DNA of 64,000 nt, taken from NCBI RefSeq assembly GCF_001645185.1, contig NZ_LXTQ01000057.1:1-64000 (forward strand), in the 5' to 3' direction. The position numbers were made by a program, and so were the translations under genes. The notes under the pieces were generated by a model that searched no databases, had not been told where the DNA came from, and was given only the letters and a program-made list of their open reading frames with translations. The DNA comes from Methylobacillus sp. MM3 (GTDB lineage: Bacteria; Pseudomonadota; Gammaproteobacteria; Burkholderiales; Methylophilaceae). Positions 1 to 7,642 of the stretch are shown here, piece by piece. The stretch's first letter is position 1; the number at the start of each line of letters is the position of its first letter.

Positions 1-851
1 ACTCCGCCACCGCCGAAGCCCCCTCCACCCATGCCGCCCAGCCCGCCGCCATGAAAGCCGCGGCCGCCGCCGAGGGTAAAGATGAATGCCATGACGGCCA
101 GAAGCAGCGCGAAGAAAACGCCGGCGCCCAGCAGCCAGACGATGCCGCCGACGATCCCGCCTGTTGCCATGCCGCCCAGCACCTTGCCGAAAATGGCGCG
201 CATCAGGCCGCCGATCACGATGGCGGCGATGAACACCATGGGGAAATATTTATCGAACGCGCCGCCGCTGGCGGTTTGCTGCTTGGGCGGCGGCAGGGGT
301 TCGCCTTCCACCAGCCCGATCAGGCGTTCCACCCCGGCATTGATGCCGCCGGCAATATCGCCTTCGCGGAAGCGCGGGATCATGATTTCCTCGATCACGC
401 GCTTGGCGATCACATCCGGCACCACGCCTTCCAGGCCGTAGCCGACCTCGATGCGGACTTCGCGGTCCTGCGTCGCCATCAATACCAGCAGGCCATCGTC
501 GATTCCCTTGCGGCCCAGCTTCCAGTTTTCCGCAACGCGGATGCCGTATTGCTCGATGGCTTCCGGTCGGGTGGTGGGTACGAGCAGCACGGCGATCTGG
601 CTGCCTTTCTGCTGCTCGAAGGCGGCAAGGCGGGCTTCCAGTGAGGATTTCTGCTCCGGCGTTAGCGTGCCGGTGAGGTCGGTAACGCGTGCCGTGAGCG
701 GCGGGATGGCAACCTCATCGGCCGCCGCCATGCCAGTCAGCAGAAGCAGCATCACCATCGCCAGCCAGCGGGCCAGCTTTTGTAGCGCAGGCGTCCCCGC
801 CTGCAGTGGGTGCGGTGCAGGCGGGGACGCCTGCGCTACATATCCGGTCAC
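1..851 (-). CDS. TPM-domain (YgcG-type) membrane protein, 3' end beyond window
   Basis: Reading leftward the product has a hydrophobic signal-like segment (LAMVMLLLLTGMAAA), then a TPM-domain body containing DGLLVLMATQDREVRIEVGYG and an ending run of transmembrane sequence and a glycine-rich tail (GGGFGGG) cut by the window edge. TPM proteins of this type are membrane-anchored and usually lie beside lemA, as here; their function is poorly known. The start is ambiguous. An ATG at 758 gives a signal peptide with no basic N-region. A GTG at 851, directly after the lemA stop, keeps the same frame open through the 781-840 palindrome and restores the basic stretch QKLARWLA ahead of the hydrophobic core. 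I use the GTG start with reservation. Confidence 0.8.
   Translation of the reverse strand, partial: MTGYVAQASPPAPHPLQAGTPALQKLARWLAMVMLLLLTGMAAADEVAIPPLTARVTDLTGTLTPEQKSSLEARLAAFEQQKGSQIAVLLVPTTRPEAIEQYGIRVAENWKLGRKGIDDGLLVLMATQDREVRIEVGYGLEGVVPDVIAKRVIEEIMIPRFREGDIAGGINAGVERLIGLVEGEPLPPPKQQTASGGAFDKYFPMVFIAAIVIGGLMRAIFGKVLGGMATGGIVGGIVWLLGAGVFFALLLAVMAFIFTLGGGRGFHGGGLGGMGGGGFGGGG
781..840. repeat. REPIN: pair of inverted REP sequences
   Basis: Two perfect 25-bp arms (781-805 and 816-840) are inverted around a 10-bp spacer; each arm carries the REP core GCAGGCGTCCCCGCCTGC, itself a hairpin. The same core recurs at 2082-2151 and 2744-2811 around a RAYT transposase sequence, so this is very probably a REPIN mobilised by that enzyme. 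It lies between lemA and the start of the TPM coding sequence and is open in the TPM frame. Confidence 0.9.
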
Positions 852-1436
852 TTAGAACTCGACCTTGGGCGGGGTCGCGATGGCCTTCTCGTTTTCAACG
901 GTGAAATTCGGCTTGGTCTTCATGCCGAACAGCATTGCGGTGAGATTGGTCGGGAAGGAGCGCACCGTCACGTTGTATTCCTGCACTGCCTTGATGTAGC
1001 GGTTGCGCGCCACGGCGATGCGGTTTTCCGTGCCTTCCAGTTGTGCCTGCAAATCGCGGAAGCCGGCGTCGGCCTTGAGTTGCGGATAGTTTTCCGCAAC
1101 GACCAGCAAGCGGGAGAGGGCGGAGGTCAGTTCGCCCTGCGCGGCCTGGAATTTCGCGAAGGCCTGCTCGTCATTCACCAGTTCCGGCGTCGCCTGGATG
1201 CTGCCGACTTTTGCGCGGGCGTTGGTGACGGTTTCGAGGACTTCCTTCTCATGCGAGGCGTAGCCCTTCACCACGTTGACCAGGTTGGGTACGAGGTCGG
1301 CGCGACGCTGGTATTGGTTCAGTACTTCGGACCATGCGGCGTTGATCTGCTCGTCCGTCGATTGCAGGGTGTTGTAGCCACAGCCGGAAAGCGCCAGCGT
1401 CGCAAAAACAATGAAAGCGGTCAGCCATTTACGCAT
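852..1436 (-). CDS. lemA: LemA family lipoprotein
   Basis: This 194-aa protein starts with a lipoprotein signal (basic MRKW, hydrophobic stretch, lipobox LSGC at about residues 16-19), so it should be lipid-anchored after cleavage at the cysteine. The rest is the helical LemA fold, with recognisable segments such as AAWSEVLNQYQRRADLVPNLV and ENYPQLKAD. An AAGGAG ribosome site lies a few bases before the ATG. The TPM-domain gene follows directly, the usual LemA-TPM partnership. The molecular role of LemA proteins is not established; the family call is firm. Confidence 0.93.
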   Translation of the reverse strand: MRKWLTAFIVFATLALSGCGYNTLQSTDEQINAAWSEVLNQYQRRADLVPNLVNVVKGYASHEKEVLETVTNARAKVGSIQATPELVNDEQAFAKFQAAQGELTSALSRLLVVAENYPQLKADAGFRDLQAQLEGTENRIAVARNRYIKAVQEYNVTVRSFPTNLTAMLFGMKTKPNFTVENEKAIATPPKVEF

Positions 1437-1466
1437 GTTGTTATCTCCTTATGAAGGCGGTTGTTA

Positions 1467-2936
1467 TCAAGATATGGCCGCCTGTTGTGTTTGCAAGTCC
1501 TGCATCGTGCGGCGGGCGTAGCACAGGTCTTCCCAGGCCTTGGCCTTGTCCGGCAGGTTGCGCAACAGGTAGGCCGGGTGATAAGTCACGATTACCGGCA
1601 CGCCATTGTAATCATGCAGCTTGCCGCGCAGTGCGCCTATCGAACTATCGGTATTCAGCAGCGATTGCGCCGCGAAACGCCCCATTGCTACGATCAGCTT
1701 GGGCTTGATCAGTTCGACCTGGCGTTTGAGGAAAGGATCGCATTTGACGACTTCCTCGCCGTGCGGATCGCGGTTTTCCGGCGGACGGCACTTGAGCACG
1801 TTGGCGATATAGACGTTTTCGCCGCGCTTCAGATCGATGGCCGCCAGCATGTTGTCCAAAAGTTTACCCGCCTGACCGACAAAAGGCTCGCCGCGCCGAT
1901 CTTCTTCTGCGCCTGGTGCCTCGCCGACGAACAACCACTCGGCATTGCGGTCGCCCACGCCGGTCACGGTCTGGGTGCGAGTTTTTGCCAACGAACAGGC
2001 TTCGCATGCCTTGATGGCGGCGTCCAATGCTTCCCAATCCATCTCCGCGATGTTGGCTTTGGTGAGTGCGGATACGTCCATTGATGCAGGCGAGGGCGCC
2101 TGCACTATAGGAGGCGGCGTTGTCGTAGCGCAGGCGTCCCCGCCTGCATCAACCGGATTAAAAGCATCGCAAAACGCATACAGCTCCGGGGATGTCGCAA
2201 GTCGTGCTTTCACCGGATTCTGTCGCACGTAAGCGCAGTAACGATCGAATTCGTCATCGTCGCGTATCAGGCGGTCGAAACTTTCGCGCTGCCAGAATGT
2301 ACCCGTTCGCCCAGTGGCAGCATTGATCTCGTGTGCGGTGAACGATTTGATGTCTTGCAGGATATCGTTCAGCGCGTGCTCGGCCAATGGCTCGATTACC
2401 AGGTGCACGTGGTTGGGCATCACGCTCCAGGCATGCAGGCGGTAGCGCGTATCCGCGCCGCGCAGCAAGGCGGCGCGTACGATTCCGGCCAACTCCGGAT
2501 TGGCGAGCAGGCATTCGCCATGCCCTTGGTCCAGCGATCTCTCAATGGCGCGGCTGCGTTCCTGCTCCGGCAGCACATCCAGCTGTTCAAGCACATCGGC
2601 GGGCAGACTGTCGTCAAGGCGGAAAGTGATGAAGTAAATACCGCCTTCAGCCTTGAGGTGAGGAAGATAGTCGCGATTATGTACGCCCTGGATCAGCGGG
2701 TTATCGGCGGGAACGGGAGTTTCCTGTTTTTTGGCAACTGGGCTTGCAGGCGAGGGCGCCTGCGTCACAAGGGGCGGCGCTATCGGAGCGCAGGCGTCCC
2801 CGCCTGCATCAGCCTCGGCTGCCAAAGCCGGAGCTGCGATATCCGCCTGGTTATCCGGCTGAATCTCGCTAACCCTCGGCCGCCAAACCGGCAGCAATTC
2901 CAATTCTTTCAATATCTCTTCGCGCGGCAAACTCAT
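1467..2936 (-). CDS. udg: Type-4 uracil-DNA glycosylase with RAYT transposase inserted in frame
   Basis: The 489-aa frame combines two unrelated proteins. Residues 1-40 (MSLPREEILKELELLPVWRP) and about 288-489 form an Fe-S family-4 uracil-DNA glycosylase: cluster cysteines C311, C314, C383 and C399, motif GEAPGAEED at 338-346, and HPAYLLR near 453. Family-4 enzymes remove uracil from DNA in base-excision repair and are usually about 200-300 aa. Residues about 87-262 are a near-complete REP-associated tyrosine transposase with the HUH motif PNHVH (174-178), FWQRESFD, and the C-terminal YVRQNPVKARL tyrosine helix. REP palindromes translated as DAGGDACA...APSPAS flank it on both sides. The insertion falls in the linker that varies in length in this family, so both halves may still fold. 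The start overlaps the rimI stop by 4 bp. Confidence 0.93.
   Translation of the reverse strand: MSLPREEILKELELLPVWRPRVSEIQPDNQADIAAPALAAEADAGGDACAPIAPPLVTQAPSPASPVAKKQETPVPADNPLIQGVHNRDYLPHLKAEGGIYFITFRLDDSLPADVLEQLDVLPEQERSRAIERSLDQGHGECLLANPELAGIVRAALLRGADTRYRLHAWSVMPNHVHLVIEPLAEHALNDILQDIKSFTAHEINAATGRTGTFWQRESFDRLIRDDDEFDRYCAYVRQNPVKARLATSPELYAFCDAFNPVDAGGDACATTTPPPIVQAPSPASMDVSALTKANIAEMDWEALDAAIKACEACSLAKTRTQTVTGVGDRNAEWLFVGEAPGAEEDRRGEPFVGQAGKLLDNMLAAIDLKRGENVYIANVLKCRPPENRDPHGEEVVKCDPFLKRQVELIKPKLIVAMGRFAAQSLLNTDSSIGALRGKLHDYNGVPVIVTYHPAYLLRNLPDKAKAWEDLCYARRTMQDLQTQQAAIS
2082..2151. repeat. REPIN downstream of RAYT segment
   Basis: Two REP hairpins face each other: a GCAGGCGAGGGCGCCTGC half near 2086 and a GCAGGCGTCCCCGCCTGC half near 2130. 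The second half and its GTAGC flank match the REPIN at 781-840. It encodes residues about 263-285 of the fused glycosylase, in the linker before the catalytic domain. Confidence 0.88.
2744..2811. repeat. REPIN upstream of RAYT segment
   Basis: The layout matches the 2082-2151 copy in the same orientation: a GCAGGCGAGGGCGCCTGC hairpin near 2746, then GCAGGCGTCCCCGCCTGC near 2790. Translated in the glycosylase frame it gives DAGGDACAPIAPP and QAPSPAS. The two copies bracket the transposase segment. Confidence 0.88.
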
Positions 2937-3394
2937 AACGCCAGCCCCATCAGTATCGCGTCTTCCCGGCCATTATGTGCCGGGTAATAACCCTTGCGGA
3001 TCGAGAATTCATTGAATCCCATGCTCTCGTACAATGCGATGGCATTTGTGTTGGAAGGCCTGACTTCGAGGAACATCATTTGCGCCCCATGGCGTCGGGC
3101 GGTTTCGATCACATGCTCCAGCAGCGCACGGCCCATGCCGCGGCCTTGATAATCGCCCGCGATGCTTATATTGAGCAAGTGCGCTTCATCCAGCACCGAC
3201 ATCATCACTGCATAGCCGACGACTTCGCCGTCGAATTCATACACCCAGCAGCTATAACCGGCATGCAGCGAGTCGGCGAAATTGCCGCGCGACCACGGAT
3301 GCGAATAAATCCGGGGTTCGATTTCCATGACGCGGTCGAGATCCTCGAACTGCATCGGGCGAAACCCGTTGGATGGCTTGACCACTGCGTTCAT
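2933..3394 (-). CDS. rimI: Ribosomal protein S18-alanine N-acetyltransferase
   Basis: The 153-aa protein is a GNAT acetyltransferase. The acetyl-CoA loop QGRGMGRALL lies near residues 83-92, followed by the RimI-type run LEVRPSNTNAIALYESMGF. RimI acetylates the N-terminal alanine of ribosomal protein S18 in the cytoplasm. It overlaps both neighbours by 4 bp (tsaB upstream, udg downstream), and the tsaB-rimI-udg order is a familiar betaproteobacterial arrangement. Length and motifs are normal for the family. Confidence 0.92.
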   Translation of the reverse strand: MNAVVKPSNGFRPMQFEDLDRVMEIEPRIYSHPWSRGNFADSLHAGYSCWVYEFDGEVVGYAVMMSVLDEAHLLNISIAGDYQGRGMGRALLEHVIETARRHGAQMMFLEVRPSNTNAIALYESMGFNEFSIRKGYYPAHNGREDAILMGLAL

Positions 3395-4062
3395 CGTTCC
3401 GCCATCGTCAGCGCAACCTTGTTGCGGATGTAAATCGGCGCCGCTTCGGCGGCAGGCAGGGCCTTGCCGGCGGCAAATTCGTTGGCGGCCAGCGCGGCGA
3501 TATCGCGTGCATGCGGGAAAGCCTGACCATTACACTTATCGACCTGCCCGGCATAACACGCATTCAGAATATCGCCGTAAGCCGCCCAGCCGCTGCCAAT
3601 GCCAAACCACGCGCCGCCCTCGATGGAAGGCACATCCTGCGGCTTGTAAAGACCGGGTTCGCATGCGATCTGCCACCCCGACCCGTGGCGAACATAAGCC
3701 GCGTGATAAACCTCGCCCATGCGCGCATCCAGGCACGCGATCACGCGCTCTGCGTCCGTCTGCTGCGCCAGCGCGAGCAAAGTGCTCACGCCGACCACCG
3801 GCAGATTTGCGCCGAAGGCCAACCCCTGCGCCACGCCGCACCCGATGCGCAGCCCGGTAAACGAACCCGGCCCCGCACCGAAGGCGATGCCGTCGAGTTC
3901 CGGCAAAGTCAATCCCGCTTCGGCCAGCATTTCGCCCAGCATCGGCAAAATAAGCTGCGAATGCTTCTGCCCCGCCAGCAAGTCGCGCGACAGCATGGCG
4001 CCGTCCTGCCACAGGCACAGCGAAAGATATTCGGTGGAGGTATCGAGGGCGAGCAATTTCAT
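3391..4062 (-). CDS. tsaB: tRNA N6-adenosine threonylcarbamoyltransferase subunit TsaB
   Basis: The 223-aa protein has the ASKHA-fold start MKLLALDTSTEYLSLCL and the TsaB signature DGIAFGAGPGSFTGLRIG near residues 57-74. TsaB works with TsaD and TsaE to make threonylcarbamoyladenosine at position 37 of ANN-decoding tRNAs. It heads the tsaB-rimI-udg operon and overlaps rimI by 4 bp. No odd features are visible. Confidence 0.94.
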   Translation of the reverse strand: MKLLALDTSTEYLSLCLWQDGAMLSRDLLAGQKHSQLILPMLGEMLAEAGLTLPELDGIAFGAGPGSFTGLRIGCGVAQGLAFGANLPVVGVSTLLALAQQTDAERVIACLDARMGEVYHAAYVRHGSGWQIACEPGLYKPQDVPSIEGGAWFGIGSGWAAYGDILNACYAGQVDKCNGQAFPHARDIAALAANEFAAGKALPAAEAAPIYIRNKVALTMAER

Positions 4063-4138
4063 CCGGCGATTATAACGTCTGTCCGCCTTCGGAACTGCTC
4101 GCGCGAAAGAGGATAGGCGAAATTAGCGAGGGGCCGGC

Positions 4139-4166
4139 TTGCGCGTCGAGGAGAATTCGGTATAAT
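4139..4166 (+). promoter_or_regulatory. Promoter for tRNA-Arg
   Basis: A TTGCGC -35 element at 4139-4144 is followed after 16 bp by a perfect TATAAT at 4161-4166. The tRNA gene starts 37 bp beyond the -10 box, which fits a short leader. Confidence 0.75.
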
Positions 4167-4202
4167 GCACGCCTCTTCGACGCAATGTCGATTGCAATTT
4201 AC

Positions 4203-4279
4203 GCGCCCGTAGCTCAGCTGGATAGAGTACTTGGCTACGAACCAAGGGGTCAGGAGTTCGAATCTCTTCGGGCGCGCCA
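4203..4279 (+). tRNA. tRNA-Arg (anticodon ACG)
   Basis: The 77-nt sequence folds as a cloverleaf: acceptor strand GCGCCCG pairs with CGGGCGC, the anticodon stem CTTGG/CCAAG encloses loop CTACGAA, and the T arm has GTTCGAATC. CCA is encoded at the 3' end after discriminator G. The ACG anticodon (ICG after deamination) reads CGU, CGC and CGA arginine codons. Confidence 0.97.
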
Positions 4280-4288
4280 AATTCATAG

Positions 4289-4312
4289 AGGCCACAGCAA
4301 TGTGGCCTTTTT
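4289..4312 (+). terminator. Rho-independent terminator after tRNA-Arg
   Basis: Stem AGGCCACA (4289-4296) pairs with TGTGGCCT (4301-4308) around a GCAA loop and is followed by a T run, 10 bp after the tRNA CCA end. Confidence 0.85.
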
Positions 4313-4549
4313 CATTTGTGCTATTGAAAAGCATTTGTACACTTGTCACTCAGGCTCAAGTCCGAATTTAAGTGCAATCATCAGACTGTGCAAAATTCAT
4401 AGAAAACATGAACTCCAAGCCATTCACAAAATTACTGGAATCTCGGTAGAGATAGGCATGAAGCCGAAGAGGTCTCATCACCTGCCTTGTTCGAACACCC
4501 CTTTGATAGGGGTGCCCGAAGTACAGGGTGGCGGTTAGCTATCTGTAAA
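4313..4549. other. Gene-free stretch between tRNA-Arg and the RND pump
   Basis: I see no supported gene. The one structure is a short inverted repeat (CACCCCT-TTGAT-AGGGGTG, 4496-4514) downstream of the pump stop codon. It has no T run on either strand, so it is only a weak terminator candidate. Confidence 0.5.
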
Positions 4550-7500
4550 TCAAGGAGTGGTTCCTGAAGCAATTGCGATACTGTCGCCAGTATTCGGGAG
4601 CCTGATTTTGAACCAAATGGCGTACATGGCCGGTAGGAACGCAAGAGTGAGTACCGTACCGATAAGAGTGCCGCCAATCAGGGTATATGCCAACGTTCCC
4701 CAGAATACTGAATGGGTGAGCGGAATAAACGCCAGGATCGCAGCCAGGGCAGTGAGGATAACCGGCCGGGCTCGTTGGACGGTGGCTTCGACTACTGCGT
4801 CAAAAGGCTGCAGTCCTTCCTCCAGGTTATGCTCGATTTGCCCAATCAGGATCAGGGTGTTGCGCATCAGGATCCCCGACAAGGCGATCAGGCCTACCAG
4901 TGCATTGATGCCAAAAGGTTGCTGGAACAATATCAGTGTCGGCACGACGCCGATCAGCCCCAGCGGACTGGTGGCAAATACCATGACCATGGCCGCGATC
5001 GAGCGCACCTGGAGGATGAGGATCAGCAAGGTCACCGCAATCATGATCGGGAACAGGGGCAGCAGTGCCTTGGTCGCCTTGCCTGATTCTTCGATGGAGC
5101 CCGCCTCTTCGATGCGATAGCCGGCTGGAAGCTTGTCGATCACGGGCTGCAGTTTCGCCATGATGGCGGTAGATACATCCGGCGGCTGCAAATCTTCGGC
5201 AATGTCACCGCGTACCGTAATTGTCGGGGTACGGTCGCGCCGGCGCAGAATCGGCTCTTCCATACGGACATCAACCACCCCTATCTGCGACAACGGGACG
5301 CGTTGTTCTGCCGAGCCGATCAATGTGAAGCCGGATATTTTCTCCGGATCCAGGCGCATGTTTTCTGCTGCCCGACCAACAACCTGTACCGAGCGGATAT
5401 CCTCACGAACTTCGGTGACGGGCACGCCGCTCAGCAGAAACTGAAGCTGCTGTGCGACGCTGTTGGAAGTCAGCCCGACAGCCTGAAGCCGGTCCTGCTG
5501 CAGAGTGAAGTGCAGGGCCGGCACACGTTCGCCCCAATCGGCATTGACGGTTCGCATCATTGGGCTTGCGTTCATGACTTGCCCGACATCGGCTGCAATG
5601 GAGCGCAATTTTTCAGGGTCTGGCCCGGTAACGCGGAAAGCGACGGGGTATGGGGAATAGGGCCCGAATACCAGTTGTGTGACACGTACGCTGGCCTCCG
5701 GAGCCAATCCGTCCGCGATGGCCTGACGCAGCCTCAGCTTCAGAATCTCGCGTTCCTCTTGATTCTCCGTCCGCACCACGAGCTTCGCGAAGGACGGATC
5801 AGGTAGTTCGGGCGACATGGCCAGGTAGAAGCGTGGGGCGCCCTGACCGATATAGGACGTTACGATTTTCGCTTCCTTCTGTTTCGCCAGCCATGCTTCA
5901 ACCTTGGCCGTGGCGCCACTGGTCTGCTCGATCGAGGTTCCATAAGGCATTTGAATCTCGACCAGCACCTCAGGACGGTCGGAGGTGGGGAAAAACTGCT
6001 TCTTCACTACACCCATGCCGAGAATGGCCAGGACAAAAGCGCCTATAACGATGGCCGTAACGATCCACTTATAACGAATGACGCGCCCCAATAGCGAGCG
6101 AAAGCGGTTGTAATTCGGGGTGCTATAGATCGCTTTGTAACCGCCTTCTATCTTCTCCAGCTCCGGCAGCATCTTGACGCCTAGATAGGGCGTGAAAACC
6201 ACGGCGACGATCCAGGATGCAATCAGGGCCGTACCCACGACCCAGAACATATTGCTGGTGTATTCGCCGGCGGTGGATTGGGCAAAACCATTGGGCATAA
6301 AACCAATGGCGGTGACCAGGGTGCCTGACAACATCGGGGCTGCGGTATGGCTCCACGCATAGGCGGAAGCGGCAATACGGCTATAACCTTCCTCCATTTT
6401 TACTACCATCGTTTCGATCGCGATGATGGCGTCGTCCACCAGCAGGCCAAGCGCCAGAATCAGCGATCCCAATGTGATCCGGTCGAAATTCTTGCCAGTA
6501 GCTGCCATGACGATAAATACAGCAGCCAGCGTCAAGGGCACTGCAGCCGCAACTACCAGCCCCACGCGCCAGCCCATGCTCAAGAAACTCACCAGCATGA
6601 CCACGAGCAGAGCCACGAAGAACTTGACCATGAACTCATCGACCGAAATATCGATATTCACAGCCTGGTCGGTCACTTTGCTCAAACTCATGCCCAACGG
6701 CATTTCGGCGCTGATTGATGTGACTTCCGCATCCAATGCCCGCCCCAGATCGAGGCCGTTCCATCCCTCGCGCATGACGATACCCAGCAGGATCGCGGGT
6801 TTGCCATTGTTGCGGACGAGAAAGGTTGATGGGTCTTCATAACCACGCTCTACCGTGGCCACGTCCGATAGCTTCAGTATCCGGCCTTGGGCAGATACCG
6901 GTGTATCGCGGATTTTCTGTAGCTGGTCAAAAGCACCTTCAATCCGGATAAATACTTGAGTCCCTTTGGTATCGATCGAACCTGCGGGCGTCAAGACATT
7001 TTGCGTATGCAGCGCTGAAAAAATTTGCTGCGGCGATATCCCCAGGGTCGCCAGGCGATCATGGGAAAAAGCCACATAGATGCGCTCGGGTTGCTCGCCG
7101 ATGATGTTCACTTTCTTGACGCCAGCCACATGCAGCAGGCGCTGACGCAATTTTTCAGCATCGCGCACCAGCAGCCGCTGCGGCTCTCCTGTCGCCGTCA
7201 AGGCAAACAGGGCAAAGGTTACGTCTGCATATTCGTCATTCACAAAGGGGCCGATGACCCCGGCTGGAAGATTTAGCGATTCGTCGCTTATTTTCTTTCG
7301 CGCCTGGTAGAACTCCTCTTTAACTGCGGATGGAGGCGTACTGTCGAGCAGGGTCACCTTGGTAAAAGCCAGGCCGGGCCGGGTGTAAGTTTCCGTGCGG
7401 TCATACCAGCGCAACTCCTGCATGCGCTTTTCGATTTTCTCCGCGACCTGATCCTGCATTTCCTGCGCCGTCGCTCCCGGCCAGGCAGTGACCACAGTCA

Positions 7501-7642
7501 TGATCTTTACCGTGAAGGGAGGATCTTCGGCCCTGCCCATCTTGAAAAAGGCGATGGTGCCTGCAACCGTTATCAAAATAATCAGGAATAAGGTGATCGC
7601 CCGCTCGCGGACGGCAAGCGCCGAAAGATTAAAGGAGCTCAT
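4550..7642 (-). CDS. RND efflux pump inner-membrane transporter (AcrB/HAE1 type)
   Basis: This 1030-aa protein has the normal length and layout of a hydrophobic/amphiphilic-efflux RND pump: an N-terminal membrane helix (ITLFLIILITVAGTIAFF), a large periplasmic loop, a multi-helix block with the proton-relay pair in LGLLVDDAII, a second periplasmic loop and a C-terminal helix block. It would exchange protons for drugs or other amphiphiles across the inner membrane. It overlaps the periplasmic adaptor gene by 4 bp and shares its promoter and operator. Substrate cannot be read from sequence. Confidence 0.93.
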   Translation of the reverse strand: MSSFNLSALAVRERAITLFLIILITVAGTIAFFKMGRAEDPPFTVKIMTVVTAWPGATAQEMQDQVAEKIEKRMQELRWYDRTETYTRPGLAFTKVTLLDSTPPSAVKEEFYQARKKISDESLNLPAGVIGPFVNDEYADVTFALFALTATGEPQRLLVRDAEKLRQRLLHVAGVKKVNIIGEQPERIYVAFSHDRLATLGISPQQIFSALHTQNVLTPAGSIDTKGTQVFIRIEGAFDQLQKIRDTPVSAQGRILKLSDVATVERGYEDPSTFLVRNNGKPAILLGIVMREGWNGLDLGRALDAEVTSISAEMPLGMSLSKVTDQAVNIDISVDEFMVKFFVALLVVMLVSFLSMGWRVGLVVAAAVPLTLAAVFIVMAATGKNFDRITLGSLILALGLLVDDAIIAIETMVVKMEEGYSRIAASAYAWSHTAAPMLSGTLVTAIGFMPNGFAQSTAGEYTSNMFWVVGTALIASWIVAVVFTPYLGVKMLPELEKIEGGYKAIYSTPNYNRFRSLLGRVIRYKWIVTAIVIGAFVLAILGMGVVKKQFFPTSDRPEVLVEIQMPYGTSIEQTSGATAKVEAWLAKQKEAKIVTSYIGQGAPRFYLAMSPELPDPSFAKLVVRTENQEEREILKLRLRQAIADGLAPEASVRVTQLVFGPYSPYPVAFRVTGPDPEKLRSIAADVGQVMNASPMMRTVNADWGERVPALHFTLQQDRLQAVGLTSNSVAQQLQFLLSGVPVTEVREDIRSVQVVGRAAENMRLDPEKISGFTLIGSAEQRVPLSQIGVVDVRMEEPILRRRDRTPTITVRGDIAEDLQPPDVSTAIMAKLQPVIDKLPAGYRIEEAGSIEESGKATKALLPLFPIMIAVTLLILILQVRSIAAMVMVFATSPLGLIGVVPTLILFQQPFGINALVGLIALSGILMRNTLILIGQIEHNLEEGLQPFDAVVEATVQRARPVILTALAAILAFIPLTHSVFWGTLAYTLIGGTLIGTVLTLAFLPAMYAIWFKIRLPNTGDSIAIASGTTP

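Larger units (their letters stand above)
2082..2811 (-). mobile_element. RAYT transposase (TnpA_REP) with flanking REPINs
   Basis: A Y1/HUH transposase coding segment (about 2151-2678) is bounded by two REPINs, at 2082-2151 and 2744-2811, oriented as direct repeats of one another. Each REPIN pairs a GCAGGCGAGGGCGCCTGC half with a GCAGGCGTCCCCGCCTGC half. RAYTs are single-stranded-DNA transposases thought to disperse REP hairpins. Here the HUH histidines and the catalytic-tyrosine region are intact, but there is no separate start or ribosome site; the element is read through in frame as part of udg. Confidence 0.88.

Noticed and set aside
4496-4514. Hairpin CACCCCT-TTGAT-AGGGGTG as terminator of the RND operon
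   Set aside because: No T run follows on either strand, so I did not call it a terminator.
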